This document shows positions 1-6,934 of a stretch of 10,116 bases of DNA, one piece after another (position 1 is the first letter of the stretch; every line of letters starts with the position of its first letter). The position numbers were made by a program, and so were the translations under genes. Location: the NCBI GenBank assembly GCA_022565745.1, contig JAIUMB010000084.1, positions 1 to 10,116 of the forward strand, given 5' to 3'. The notes beneath the pieces are model-generated. The model saw nothing but the letters and a program-made list of their open reading frames with translations. It had not been told where the DNA came from and made no database searches. The stretch comes from Cryomorphaceae bacterium (GTDB lineage: Bacteria > Bacteroidota > Bacteroidia > Flavobacteriales > Schleiferiaceae).

Positions 1-22
1 ATGATAAATTAAGAATTAAGAA

Positions 23-60
23 CGGGAGCGAAGCGTAGCTTTACGACAGGAGTTAGTTAA
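23..60. repeat. 38-nt repeat module A
   Basis: This is a GC-richer block inside the heptamer array, preceded by TTAAGAA and followed by TGTAGGA. It matches module B at 161-198 at 25 of 38 positions by eye, with no gaps, sharing the words GGAG, AGCG, AGCT and a TAA end. It contains a small inverted repeat, CGTA-GCTT-TACG, that could form a 4-bp stem. That stem is not kept in module B, so a conserved RNA hairpin is not supported. Confidence 0.65.
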
Positions 61-160
61 TGTAGGATGAAAAAAATGTAGGATGTAAAATGTAGGATGT
101 AAAATGTAGGATGTAAAATGTAGGATGTAAAATGTATGATGTAAGATGTAAAATGTAGAA

Positions 161-198
161 CCGGAGTGCAGCGGAGCTCATCGGCAAAAGGGAGATAA
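161..198. repeat. 38-nt repeat module B
   Basis: Second, diverged copy of the module at 23-60, with identical length and flanking context: preceded by TGTAGAA, followed by TGTAAAA, and ending in TAA. About two thirds of positions agree, and the differences are substitutions only. The equal length and equal placement between heptamers argue that the module and array form one mobile or expandable unit. No function can be assigned from sequence. Confidence 0.65.
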
Positions 199-273
199 TG
201 TAAAATGTGTGTGCTGCCCTAAATAATGATGGCCGTTTTAAAATAAAAAATATCATTGTTGCCATTAAATGAG

Positions 274-301
274 TAACTTCGTGCTATGTTAACTTCGTGC
301 T
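274..301. repeat. 12-bp direct repeat, TAACTTCGTGCT twice
   Basis: TAACTTCGTGCT occurs at 274-285 and again at 290-301, a 16-bp period with a 4-nt spacer. It lies 24 nt upstream of the proposed TTG start of the DUF2459 gene, so it could be a tandem operator or a small local duplication. No Bacteroidota promoter of the TAnnTTTG type is visible next to it. Confidence 0.55.
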
Positions 302-324
302 TTATTTGTTGAATTGATGATTGT

Positions 325-978
325 TTGAAATTGAACGCACTAAAAACATTATTCAAATGGTTTGTTGGCTTGCTCGCCATTCCGATGGTGTATTTGATTT
401 GTGCATTGTTTTTGTCACTCATTACCGTTAATCGATCTGCTGAAGCGGAAGATGTGGAACATTCCATTTATTTGAGCAGCAATGGTGTACATTTGTTTAT
501 TGTGTTACCGCAAAGCGATTGTGCACCGGAATTGCTGGAGGGGCTTAATCTCATGTATGATGACCAATACGTGGCCTTTGGTTGGGGCGATGAGAATTTT
601 TATCTCAACACACCTTCTTGGTCTGATTTAACGGTTACTAATGCGCTAAAAGCCTTGTTTGTAAACAGTCCTACACTTGTCAATGTTACCAAGTATAGGT
701 ACCAGTCTGCACATTGGCTTGAAATACCGGTCGATGAACAGCAGTTGGCTGCACTGAATTCGTATTTGTGCCATGCCTTTCAGACTGATGAGAGAGGAAA
801 CAAGATGCACTTAACAGCGCAAGGTTATTCAGCGCGAAATGATTTTTACCGTGCTTACGGAAATTATTCAATCTTTAAAACCTGCAACACATGGGTAAAT
901 ACAGGATTCAAACAAAGTGGACTAAAAGCCTGTCTATGGACGCCCTTTGACTTCGGACTTTTGCGGAAATACAATTAG
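325..978 (+). CDS. DUF2459 / TIGR02117 family membrane-anchored protein
   Basis: A 217-residue protein resembling the DUF2459 (TIGR02117) family, for which I know of no established biochemical role. Residues about 9-35 form one hydrophobic segment, so the rest is probably held outside the cytoplasmic membrane. Family-like features are SNGVH (52-56), the block FGWGDENFYLNTPSWSDL (85-102) followed by NALKALF (106-112), and a C-terminal CNTWVNTGFKQSGL (187-200) leading to LWTPF (204-208). Cys187 and His56 lie in conserved-looking motifs and could be catalytic; that is inference. The first usable start is TTG at 325, since a stop lies at 310-312 and no ATG occurs before residue 21, which would cut the membrane segment; a TTG at 331 is an alternative. 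Length is usual for the family. No urease genes, which adjoin some relatives, are in the window. Confidence 0.8.
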   Translation: MKLNALKTLFKWFVGLLAIPMVYLICALFLSLITVNRSAEAEDVEHSIYLSSNGVHLFIVLPQSDCAPELLEGLNLMYDDQYVAFGWGDENFYLNTPSWSDLTVTNALKALFVNSPTLVNVTKYRYQSAHWLEIPVDEQQLAALNSYLCHAFQTDERGNKMHLTAQGYSARNDFYRAYGNYSIFKTCNTWVNTGFKQSGLKACLWTPFDFGLLRKYN

Positions 979-1037
979 ATTTTTTAAGCTTTTGCAAGCA
1001 AAATGCGTGTATCAATTTCTTTTTGTTGTGTTTGAAT

Positions 1038-1068
1038 TTTGTAGACAGTAAGATATGTAGTACATTTG
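1038..1068 (+). promoter_or_regulatory. Bacteroidota-type promoter for the histidine kinase gene
   Basis: TTTG at 1038-1041, then exactly 19 nt, then TACATTTG at 1061-1068 matches the -33/-7 consensus TTTG-N19-TAnnTTTG used by the main sigma factor of Bacteroidota. Transcription should start about 4-6 nt after 1068, giving a leader near 30 nt before the ATG at 1105. It indicates that the kinase is transcribed separately from the upstream DUF2459 gene. Confidence 0.75.
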
Positions 1069-1104
1069 CATCGCGATTACAAAAAGATATAAATTTTTAT
1101 AGAT

Positions 1105-1809
1105 ATGGCAGTGAGAGAAAAAAAAACCAGCGAATTAGATCGACTTCGCGAGTATGCTTCTATGTTGTCACATAATCTCAAAACGCCCATCACAGGTATA
1201 AAAATGATGGCGGAAGTGTTAAAGGAAATGGAAGATCCGGAAGATATGCAATCTGTTGCGTCAGATATTTATGATGCGACAGTAAGGTTGCAAGATTTCT
1301 ATCGTCAAATGGAATCGGTGTATAGGAATGTTTACATGCCGCCGGAGCCGCCGGAAAATGTGTCCATTTCTCGTGAACTAGAGAAGGTTAAAATGCACTT
1401 AGTAGCACAAATTGCAGATACGGGGGCGATTATAAGTGTTGATTTTGATGAAGGTGACACGGTATTTTTTAGAGCCTTGAGTTTGAATAGCATTTTACTC
1501 AACTTATTGTCTAATGCCATTAAGTACGCTAAGCCCGGTGTCCCCCCGAAGATTTTGGTGCAAACGTCTAATTATACCAACGAATATTTGCTTCTTCGGG
1601 TTACCGATAACGGTATCGGCATCAATCTCAACAAGTACGGCGACAAGGTATTTGGTTTATTTGAGAAGTTTACCGATCATCCTGATGCTACCGGAATGGG
1701 CTTGTATATTACTAAGAATCAAGTTGAGGCTATGGGTGGAGACATATGGTTGGAGTCTGAGCCTGGTATAGGTTCAACGTTTTTCTTAACCTTGCCTTTG
1801 CCAAGATAA
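1105..1809 (+). CDS. Sensor histidine kinase, HisKA + HATPase_c only
   Basis: A 234-residue two-component histidine kinase that would autophosphorylate on His23 and pass the phosphate to an unidentified response regulator. The H-box is SHNLKTPITGI (22-32). After a roughly 100-residue helical region comes the ATP-binding domain with N-box NLLSNAIKYA (133-142, Asn137), G1 box DNGIGI (168-173), F-box GLFEKF (184-189) and G2 box GMGL (197-200), ending in a typical GIGSTFFLTLPL. Catalytic motifs look intact. There is no signal peptide, membrane helix, PAS, GAF or HAMP region: only about 20 residues precede the H-box. Either this is a soluble kinase that takes its signal from a partner, or a remnant of a longer protein. 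The upstream gap shows no trace of a lost sensor domain, and a good promoter sits right before the gene. No response regulator lies in the window. Confidence 0.9.
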   Translation: MAVREKKTSELDRLREYASMLSHNLKTPITGIKMMAEVLKEMEDPEDMQSVASDIYDATVRLQDFYRQMESVYRNVYMPPEPPENVSISRELEKVKMHLVAQIADTGAIISVDFDEGDTVFFRALSLNSILLNLLSNAIKYAKPGVPPKILVQTSNYTNEYLLLRVTDNGIGINLNKYGDKVFGLFEKFTDHPDATGMGLYITKNQVEAMGGDIWLESEPGIGSTFFLTLPLPR

Positions 1810-1849
1810 GATAGATTTTGTAATTTCTTTGTTTTACAAAAGAGATAAA

Positions 1850-1873
1850 AAAAGAGGCCAAGTGGCCTCTTTT
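1850..1873. terminator. Bidirectional intrinsic terminator between kinase and sufD
   Basis: AAAAGAGGCC (1850-1859), loop AAGT, GGCCTCTTTT (1864-1873) form a perfect 10-bp stem. Read on the minus strand, the stem is followed by further T residues (complement of 1847-1849), giving a seven-T run; on the plus strand the four U residues are part of the stem. It lies between two convergent genes, 40 nt past the kinase stop and 5 nt past the sufD stop, so it can end both transcripts, most strongly the suf one. Confidence 0.85.
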
Positions 1874-1878
1874 ATCGA

Positions 1879-3198
1879 TTACAAGTTAAAATCCAAATTT
1901 ACATTGAGCTTACGCGCTATAAGGCGATTGAGCTTGGTCTTTAATTCCGGGATTTTTATTTCTTTCAATGCATCGGTGGTAAAGGCGAGCATGAGTAAGG
2001 CCTGTGCTTCTTTAACACCAATACCACGCTGACGAAGGTAAAACAAAGCGTCTTCGTCGAGTTGACCGATGGTGCAACCATGTGAGCACTTGACGTCATC
2101 GGCGTAAATCTCCAACTGAGGCTTGGTGTCGATGGAGGCTTTGTCGCTGAGCAATAGGTTGTTGTTCTCTTGAAACGCATTGGTTTTTACCGCATGTGGG
2201 TGAACGTGAATCTTGCCGTTGAATACTCCCCGGGCATTGTCGTCATAGATCCCTTTATATAGCTCATTACTGTAGCAATTGGGCACCATGTGGTTGACGA
2301 TGGTGTGGTTGTCTACCAACTGACGTTTGTCAAGAATCGACACCCCGTACAAATGAGCTTCAGCTCCGGCTTCGGTGAGGTCAAACTCAAGATTGTTACG
2401 GGTGATCTTGCCACCAAATGAAAAGGTATGAACCGTGACTTTGCTGTCGCGTTCTTGTTTGACGGTTGTAGAATCAATCAGTGACGCATTGTCATCATCG
2501 TTTTGAATCTTGTGATAGGTGACCTGAGCACCAGCATGGGCCATGACTTCTGTCACGCTGTTGTTAACCGTCAGTTGTTTACCCAGGGACTGATGACGCT
2601 CCACAATGCAACACTCGGCATTTTTTCCAACCACAACTAAGTTTCGGGGCTGAATAAAGGTGTTGTTGTCTGAATTTGTAGTGAAAAACAATATTTCAAT
2701 GGGTCGGTCTACCACCTTGCCATCGGGGATATTGATGAATGCGCCCTCTTTTGCAAATGAGGTGTTGAGTGCGGTTAGACTTTCATCATTGCGAGCAATT
2801 GTACCAACATACTTATCAATGACATCGCGGTGACGCTCTAATGCGGCGCTAAATGTACAGATGTCATAATTTTGATGAGTGGTTGAGCTCAACCATGACG
2901 CAAAAATACCGTTAATGAAAACAATTTTATAGGTATCCGATTCGCTGAGGAAAAAACGGCGAATGTCGCTGAATTCAAGGGAGTCTTCACCGGGGTGAAA
3001 CACATTGAAATCTTTGTTGAAAAGGGGCTTGAGGTTGGTGTATTTCCATTCTTCATCTTTGATGGTTGGAAACCCTTTTTGTTCAAAAACGTCGATGGCA
3101 TCACGGCGTTTTTGATGGAAAGGCTGTTTTTTCTGACCGTTGAGTTGATTTTCAAAAACGATGAAGGATGAAAGTAACTTGTCTTTAAACACGTCCAT
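1879..3198 (-). CDS. sufD: Fe-S cluster assembly protein SufD
   Basis: A 439-residue SufD, a cytosolic component of the SufBC2D scaffold on which Fe-S clusters are built. The N-terminal region has the typical KDEEWKYTNLKPL (48-60). The central part is the beta-helix-rich SufB/SufD core. The C-terminal signature DDVKCSHGCTIGQLDEDALF (367-386) contains Cys371 and His373, at the place of the SufD residues linked in E. coli to the interface with SufB. Length is normal. It is the last gene of the operon, 22 nt after sufC, and its stop lies directly before a strong terminator. SufD resembles SufB but lacks the SufB-type CDSLL motif, and the C-terminal CSHGCT pattern supports SufD. No sufS or sufE follows. 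Confidence 0.95.
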   Translation of the reverse strand: MDVFKDKLLSSFIVFENQLNGQKKQPFHQKRRDAIDVFEQKGFPTIKDEEWKYTNLKPLFNKDFNVFHPGEDSLEFSDIRRFFLSESDTYKIVFINGIFASWLSSTTHQNYDICTFSAALERHRDVIDKYVGTIARNDESLTALNTSFAKEGAFINIPDGKVVDRPIEILFFTTNSDNNTFIQPRNLVVVGKNAECCIVERHQSLGKQLTVNNSVTEVMAHAGAQVTYHKIQNDDDNASLIDSTTVKQERDSKVTVHTFSFGGKITRNNLEFDLTEAGAEAHLYGVSILDKRQLVDNHTIVNHMVPNCYSNELYKGIYDDNARGVFNGKIHVHPHAVKTNAFQENNNLLLSDKASIDTKPQLEIYADDVKCSHGCTIGQLDEDALFYLRQRGIGVKEAQALLMLAFTTDALKEIKIPELKTKLNRLIARKLNVNLDFNL

Positions 3199-3220
3199 GA
3201 CGTTAATATTTTTTGGTGAG

Positions 3221-3973
3221 TTAAGCAGTCAATTCTTCTTTGATCCAGTCGTACCCTTTGCTTTCTAACTCAAGAGCTAAGGATTTATCTCCGGATTTTA
3301 CAATTTTACCGTTGAAGAGCACATGTACCTTATCGGGTACTATGTGATCGAGAAGTCGTTGATAGTGAGTAATGACTACAATGGCATTGTCTTTTTTGCG
3401 CAACTTATTTACACCGCTGGCCACAATGCGCAAGGCATCGATGTCAAGACCTGAGTCGGTTTCGTCGAGAATAGCCAATTTTGGTTCGAGCATGGCCATT
3501 TGGAAAATTTCGTTACGCTTCTTTTCTCCACCGGAAAACCCTTCGTTGATGCTTCGGCTCATAAAGCTTTTGTCCATTTCCAACAAGGCCATTTTTTCTC
3601 TCATGGCTTTAAGCATGTCCTTGGCAGGCATGGGTTCTAACCCGCGACCTTTGCGCGATTCGTTAATGGCTGTTTTGAGGAAGTTGGTCACGCTTACGCC
3701 GGGGATTTCTACAGGATACTGGAAACTGAGAAACAATCCCATATGTGCACGTTCTTCAGGAGATAAGTCCATGATATCCTCACCGACAAACTCGATGCTG
3801 CCTTGGGTGATTTCGTAGTCTTCACGGCCGGCAATGACTGAACTCAATGTGCTTTTTCCTGATCCATTGGGTCCCATAATGGCATGTACTTCACCGGGTT
3901 TTACTTCTAAATCGATGCCTTTTAATATTTCGGTGCCGTCTATGCTGGCGTGCAAATTTTTGATCTTTAACAT
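3221..3973 (-). CDS. sufC: Fe-S cluster assembly ATPase SufC
   Basis: A 250-residue ABC-type ATPase that drives conformational change of the SufB-SufD pair; it is cytosolic despite its transporter-like fold. Visible motifs are Walker A GPNGSGKST (34-42), Q-loop Gln85 in LSFQYPVEIPG, the SufC-typical signature FSGGEKKRNEI (146-156), Walker B LAILDE (166-171) and the H-loop THYQRLL (202-208, His203). Length and motif order are those of the family, and no key residue is missing. It lies 29 nt after sufB and 22 nt before sufD on the same strand. The closeness indicates one transcript. The start is the ATG at 3973, with no Shine-Dalgarno-like sequence before it, as is usual here. Confidence 0.97.
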   Translation of the reverse strand: MLKIKNLHASIDGTEILKGIDLEVKPGEVHAIMGPNGSGKSTLSSVIAGREDYEITQGSIEFVGEDIMDLSPEERAHMGLFLSFQYPVEIPGVSVTNFLKTAINESRKGRGLEPMPAKDMLKAMREKMALLEMDKSFMSRSINEGFSGGEKKRNEIFQMAMLEPKLAILDETDSGLDIDALRIVASGVNKLRKKDNAIVVITHYQRLLDHIVPDKVHVLFNGKIVKSGDKSLALELESKGYDWIKEELTA

Positions 3974-4002
3974 GATGTGTGATTGCTTGTGTATTGATGT
4001 GA

Positions 4003-5433
4003 TTATCCTACGCTGCCTTCAAGGCTTACTTCAAGTAGTTTTTGTGCTTCTACCGCAAACTCCATAGGCAATTGATTGAGAACGTCTTTGCAATATCCGT
4101 TGACAATTAACGCAATGGCTTCCTCAGTAGGGATGCCACGTTGATTGCAATAAAACAGTTGGTCTTCCCCAATCTTCGACGTGGTGGCCTCGTGTTCCAC
4201 CTTGGCCGTTTTGTTTTTGATTTCAATGTAAGGGAAGGTGTGGCTACCGCAGGCATTTCCCATAAGAAGGGAGTCGCACTCGGAGAAATTACGTGCGTTT
4301 TGGGCGCGTGGACCAATTTTCACCAATCCTCGGTAAGAGCCTTCAGAATTGCCGGCGCAAATACCTTTGGAGATGATGGTGGATTTGGTATTTCTCCCCA
4401 AGTGAATCATTTTTGTCCCTGTATCGGCTTGCTGGTAATTGTTGGTGACGGCTACAGAGTAAAACTCACCAATAGAATTGTCGCCTTTGAGTATGCATGA
4501 CGGATATTTCCAGGTAACTGCAGAGCCTGTTTCAACTTGTGTCCATGAGATTTTAGCGTTGCGTTCACAGATGCCTCGTTTGGTTACAAAATTGAATACG
4601 CCGCCTTTGCCTTCTTTATCTCCTGGGTACCAGTTTTGTACCGTTGAATACTTGATTTCGGCATCGTCCAAAGCAACAAGCTCTACCACTGCTGCGTGAA
4701 GTTGGTTTTCGTCTCTCATCGGAGCGGTACATCCTTCTAGGTAACTGACGTAGCTGCCTTCGTCGGCGATGAGTAGCGTGCGTTCAAACTGGCCGGTGCC
4801 GGCCTCGTTTATGCGGAAATAGGTGCTCAGTTCCATCGGACATTTCACGCCTTTGGGGATGTAGCAAAAGGATCCGTCGGTGAATACGGCGGAGTTTAGC
4901 GCGGCAAAAAAGTTGTCGCTTTTCGGAACAACCGTTCCGATATATTTTTTTACCAACTCGGGGTATTCTTTGATGGCATCGCTGATGGCGCAGAAGATGA
5001 TGCCCATCTCGGCCAATTTTTCGCGAAACGTGGTTTTTACCGATACACTATCAACCACTACATCCACTGCTACTCCACTTAGACGCTTTTGCTCATCCAG
5101 AGAAATCCCTAGTTTTTCAAAGGTCTTCAACAATTCAGGGTCAACTTCATCTAAGCTGTCCAATGTTTTTTTCTTTTTTGGGGCTGAGTAATACGAGATG
5201 TCCTGATAGTTTGGTTTCGTATATTTAACGTGAGCCCAATTTGGTTCGGCCATTTTTTGCCACTGTCGAAAGGCATCGAGGCGCCATTCAAGCATCCACT
5301 CTGGCTCTTCCTTTTTGGCAGAAATAAAACGAATGATGTCTTCGTTTAATCCTTTAGGTGCCTTGTCAGAGTCTATTTTGGTGTAGAATCCGTATTTATA
5401 ATCGGAGTTGGTTACTTCTTTTAAAATATCCAT
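4003..5433 (-). CDS. sufB: Fe-S cluster assembly scaffold SufB
   Basis: A 476-residue SufB, the subunit that receives sulfur and iron during cluster assembly. Typical features are the N-terminal PEWMLEWRLDAFRQW (44-58), YIPKGV (191-196), the block GGVFNFVTKRG (277-287), SECDSLLMG (384-392), PYIEIKN (401-407) and KVEHEATTSKIGEDQLFYCNQRG (411-433, read in two parts). By motif alignment, Cys386 and Glu415 correspond to E. coli Cys405 and Glu434, residues proposed as sulfur acceptor and cluster ligand; their spacing of 29 residues is the same. Several other Cys residues are present. Length is normal. It starts 25 nt after the A-type carrier gene and is followed 29 nt later by sufC. Confidence 0.97.
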   Translation of the reverse strand: MDILKEVTNSDYKYGFYTKIDSDKAPKGLNEDIIRFISAKKEEPEWMLEWRLDAFRQWQKMAEPNWAHVKYTKPNYQDISYYSAPKKKKTLDSLDEVDPELLKTFEKLGISLDEQKRLSGVAVDVVVDSVSVKTTFREKLAEMGIIFCAISDAIKEYPELVKKYIGTVVPKSDNFFAALNSAVFTDGSFCYIPKGVKCPMELSTYFRINEAGTGQFERTLLIADEGSYVSYLEGCTAPMRDENQLHAAVVELVALDDAEIKYSTVQNWYPGDKEGKGGVFNFVTKRGICERNAKISWTQVETGSAVTWKYPSCILKGDNSIGEFYSVAVTNNYQQADTGTKMIHLGRNTKSTIISKGICAGNSEGSYRGLVKIGPRAQNARNFSECDSLLMGNACGSHTFPYIEIKNKTAKVEHEATTSKIGEDQLFYCNQRGIPTEEAIALIVNGYCKDVLNQLPMEFAVEAQKLLEVSLEGSVG

Positions 5434-5458
5434 TGTATTCGGTGTTTAGATGGGTTGT

Positions 5459-5785
5459 TTAGACGGCAAAGCTTTCGCCACAACCACATGTTCTTGATGC
5501 ATTGGGGTTGTTAAATGAAAACCCCTTTCCGTTTAATCCTCCTGAGTATTCCAGTGTTGTGCCAGCCAAATAGAGCAGGCTCTTTTTTTCAACAGCTATG
5601 GTTACGCCATTGTCACTAAAGAGTTTGTCCTCCGCTTCGGGCTGAGCCACAAAGTCCATCTTATACGAAAGACCAGAGCAACCACCACTGGTAACACAAA
5701 CTCTTATACAAGCTTGTTCACCCATGCCTTCTTCTTCCATGAGGTTGGTGATTTTTATGCGTGCACTGTCGCTGACTTGTATCAT
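5459..5785 (-). CDS. sufA: A-type Fe-S carrier, HesB/IscA/SufA family
   Basis: A 108-residue A-type carrier thought to accept Fe-S clusters from the SUF scaffold and pass them to apoproteins. The three ligand cysteines are present: Cys36 in SGGCSGLSY, and Cys100 and Cys102 in TCGCGESF at the C-terminus. The frame stays open to 6031, but the real start is the ATG at 5785: it gives the standard family length, begins with the usual MIQVSDSAR-type N-terminus, and lies about 20 nt downstream of an exact promoter. The longer reading would run through that promoter. It is the first gene of the suf operon, 25 nt before sufB. The symbol is given by position; by sequence alone it could equally be named iscA or erpA. 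Confidence 0.93.
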   Translation of the reverse strand: MIQVSDSARIKITNLMEEEGMGEQACIRVCVTSGGCSGLSYKMDFVAQPEAEDKLFSDNGVTIAVEKKSLLYLAGTTLEYSGGLNGKGFSFNNPNASRTCGCGESFAV

Positions 5786-5810
5786 TTTTATTTGGATTAA
5801 ATCTACATTG

Positions 5811-5841
5811 CAAAAGTACAAAACATGACGAATTAGACAAA
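5811..5841 (-). promoter_or_regulatory. Bacteroidota-type promoter of the suf operon
   Basis: On the minus strand, TTTG (5841-5838), exactly 19 nt, then TACTTTTG (5818-5811) is a full match to TTTG-N19-TAnnTTTG. Predicted transcription start is near 5806, leaving about 20 nt before the ATG at 5785. I see no clear palindrome for an IscR- or SufR-like repressor around it, and no such regulator gene lies in the window. The rest of the 228-nt divergent gap up to 6013 shows no further clear element. Confidence 0.8.
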
Positions 5842-6013
5842 TGTTTTTTCCGGTGACAATTTTAGTTTGCACTGGATTATTGTATTTGGCTTTATCTCTG
5901 GTAAACGCTTGTAAATTAGTGTTTAGTTTTAGTTTCTCTCCTTTTAATTTTTTGTGTGATGCGGCATACACGGCTAAACGATTAAAAAGCCTTACCTTGG
6001 TCAAAAATTTTTT

Positions 6014-6934
6014 ATGGGTATGAAAAGACAAATTTACGTTGTGCTGACTGTCTTATCCGTCATGCTTTTGGGGAGATGTCAGTCGGGTCAAACACCAGAA
6101 AATGAAAATATTAAATCGTCCTATGACGAGGGTAAGGCATTGGCTTCTAAATATTGTGAAGCTTGTCACGCCAAGGGTAGTGGCCGTATGCGTGTTGCCC
6201 CTTCGTTAAATGCAGTTCGCACTCATTATTTGGACGCTTTCCCGGAGGAAGAAGATTTTATTTATGCCATTGTTGATTTTGTACGTCACCCAAGCAGAGA
6301 AAAATCAGTAATGCCCGGTGCGGTTGAAAAGTTTGGCTTGATGTCGGCGTTGAGTTACAGTGAAGATAAAATTGAGTCCATCGCTAGATACTTGTATCAC
6401 GTCGATGAATCTGAAGGTGAAGAAAAAGGCAAGGGAAAACGCAAGCGCAAGCACAAAGACCAGCAGCCGAGTGAAGACATTGTTGCCTTTGCCATGCAGA
6501 CCAAAAAGGCGCTCGGACAGCAGCTCATGCAGGCCATAGAGCGGGATGGTCCAGCTGGTGCCGTTGATTTTTGTCACATCGAAGCCATTCCCATTACAGA
6601 TAGTATGTCGGAGCACCTCGGCGTGAGTGTTCGACGTGTGAGCGACAAGCCGCGTAATCCTGATAATGCAGCCACACCTGAAGAGCGAAAAATTCTCAAG
6701 CGCATGTACAAACAGATGGAGCGTCGGGGAGAAGCTTTTGCCTACTCCGATAAAGAACTTGGTCGACATTACATACCCATCACCACCAATGCCATGTGTT
6801 TGCAGTGTCATGGCGTGCCAGGTAAAACCATTGATGTGGCAACATTTGAAGCGATTAAGGAGGCTTATCCAAACGATAGTGCGGTTGGGTATGATGTGGA
6901 TCAGATTCGGGGTATGTTTGTTGTGACTGAGTAA
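6014..6934 (+). CDS. Exported di-heme protein: cytochrome c domain fused to DUF3365 (Tll0287-like) domain
   Basis: A 306-residue protein with an N-terminal signal sequence (hydrophobic 7-20) followed by Cys22. The cysteine suggests a lipoprotein, but the preceding sequence LLGR has Arg at -1, which is unusual for a lipobox. Residues about 34-132 form a class I-like cytochrome c domain with heme site CEACH (48-52) and a probable axial Met100 in VMPG. A very charged, Lys/Glu-rich linker (about 132-150) leads to a DUF3365 domain: FAMQTKKALGQQLMQAI (159-175), AVDFCHIEAIPI (183-194), VRRVSDKPRNPDN (207-218), and a second heme site CLQCH (262-266). Tll0287-like proteins are single-heme, PAS-like folds of uncertain role, possibly redox or ligand sensing. 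Electron transfer or sensing in the periplasm is inference. Start is ATG 6014; ATG 6020 is equally possible. It is transcribed divergently from suf and appears to be a single-gene unit. Confidence 0.85.
   Translation: MGMKRQIYVVLTVLSVMLLGRCQSGQTPENENIKSSYDEGKALASKYCEACHAKGSGRMRVAPSLNAVRTHYLDAFPEEEDFIYAIVDFVRHPSREKSVMPGAVEKFGLMSALSYSEDKIESIARYLYHVDESEGEEKGKGKRKRKHKDQQPSEDIVAFAMQTKKALGQQLMQAIERDGPAGAVDFCHIEAIPITDSMSEHLGVSVRRVSDKPRNPDNAATPEERKILKRMYKQMERRGEAFAYSDKELGRHYIPITTNAMCLQCHGVPGKTIDVATFEAIKEAYPNDSAVGYDVDQIRGMFVVTE

Larger units (their letters stand above)
2..212. repeat. Composite intergenic heptamer repeat with two embedded 38-nt modules
   Basis: The first 324 bases hold no convincing gene, and most of that stretch is this repeat. 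It reads almost entirely as 7-mers: TGATAAA (2-8), TTAAGAA twice (9-22), a 38-nt module (23-60), TGTAGGA (61-67), a stretched TGAAAAAAA (68-76), four tandem copies of TGTAGGA-TGTAAAA (77-132), then TGTATGA, TGTAAGA, TGTAAAA, TGTAGAA (133-160), a second 38-nt module (161-198), and TGTAAAA plus TGTGTGT (199-212). It probably continues beyond the left edge. The 14-bp period is two alternating heptamers. The minus strand stays open through it and would encode a Tyr-Ile-Leu-His-rich repeat, which I regard as a by-product of the 7-bp period. From 213 to 324 I see only AT-rich DNA and the 12-bp direct repeat. Function unknown. Confidence 0.85.

Noticed and set aside
77..160. CRISPR array
   Set aside because: The period is only 7 or 14 bp with no unique spacers and no cas genes; it is a simple tandem heptamer repeat.
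53..265. A 70-codon minus-strand frame through the repeat, rich in Tyr-Ile-Leu-His
   Set aside because: It is the translation of the heptamer array; a 7-bp repeat without stops stays open in a frame by periodicity, and the product shows no domain.
990..1003. TTTTGC-AA-GCAAAA palindrome after the DUF2459 gene as a terminator
   Set aside because: Only about 5 mostly A/T pairs with a short loop and no T-run right after it; too weak to call.
3372..3818. A 148-codon plus-strand frame inside sufC
   Set aside because: It is the antisense shadow of sufC, whose ABC motifs are complete.
5993..6000. TACCTTGG as a -7 element for the di-heme gene
   Set aside because: One mismatch to TAnnTTTG and no TTTG at a suitable distance upstream; the nearest one is 38 nt away.
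5786..6031. Minus-strand extension of the A-type carrier to a 190-residue protein
   Set aside because: The extra 82 residues run through the exact suf promoter, give an atypical length and match no family; the ATG at 5785 gives a normal 108-residue carrier.
6305..6811. A 168-codon minus-strand frame opposite the di-heme gene
   Set aside because: It is fully antisense to a gene with clear heme and DUF3365 motifs, and its translation shows no recognisable domain.
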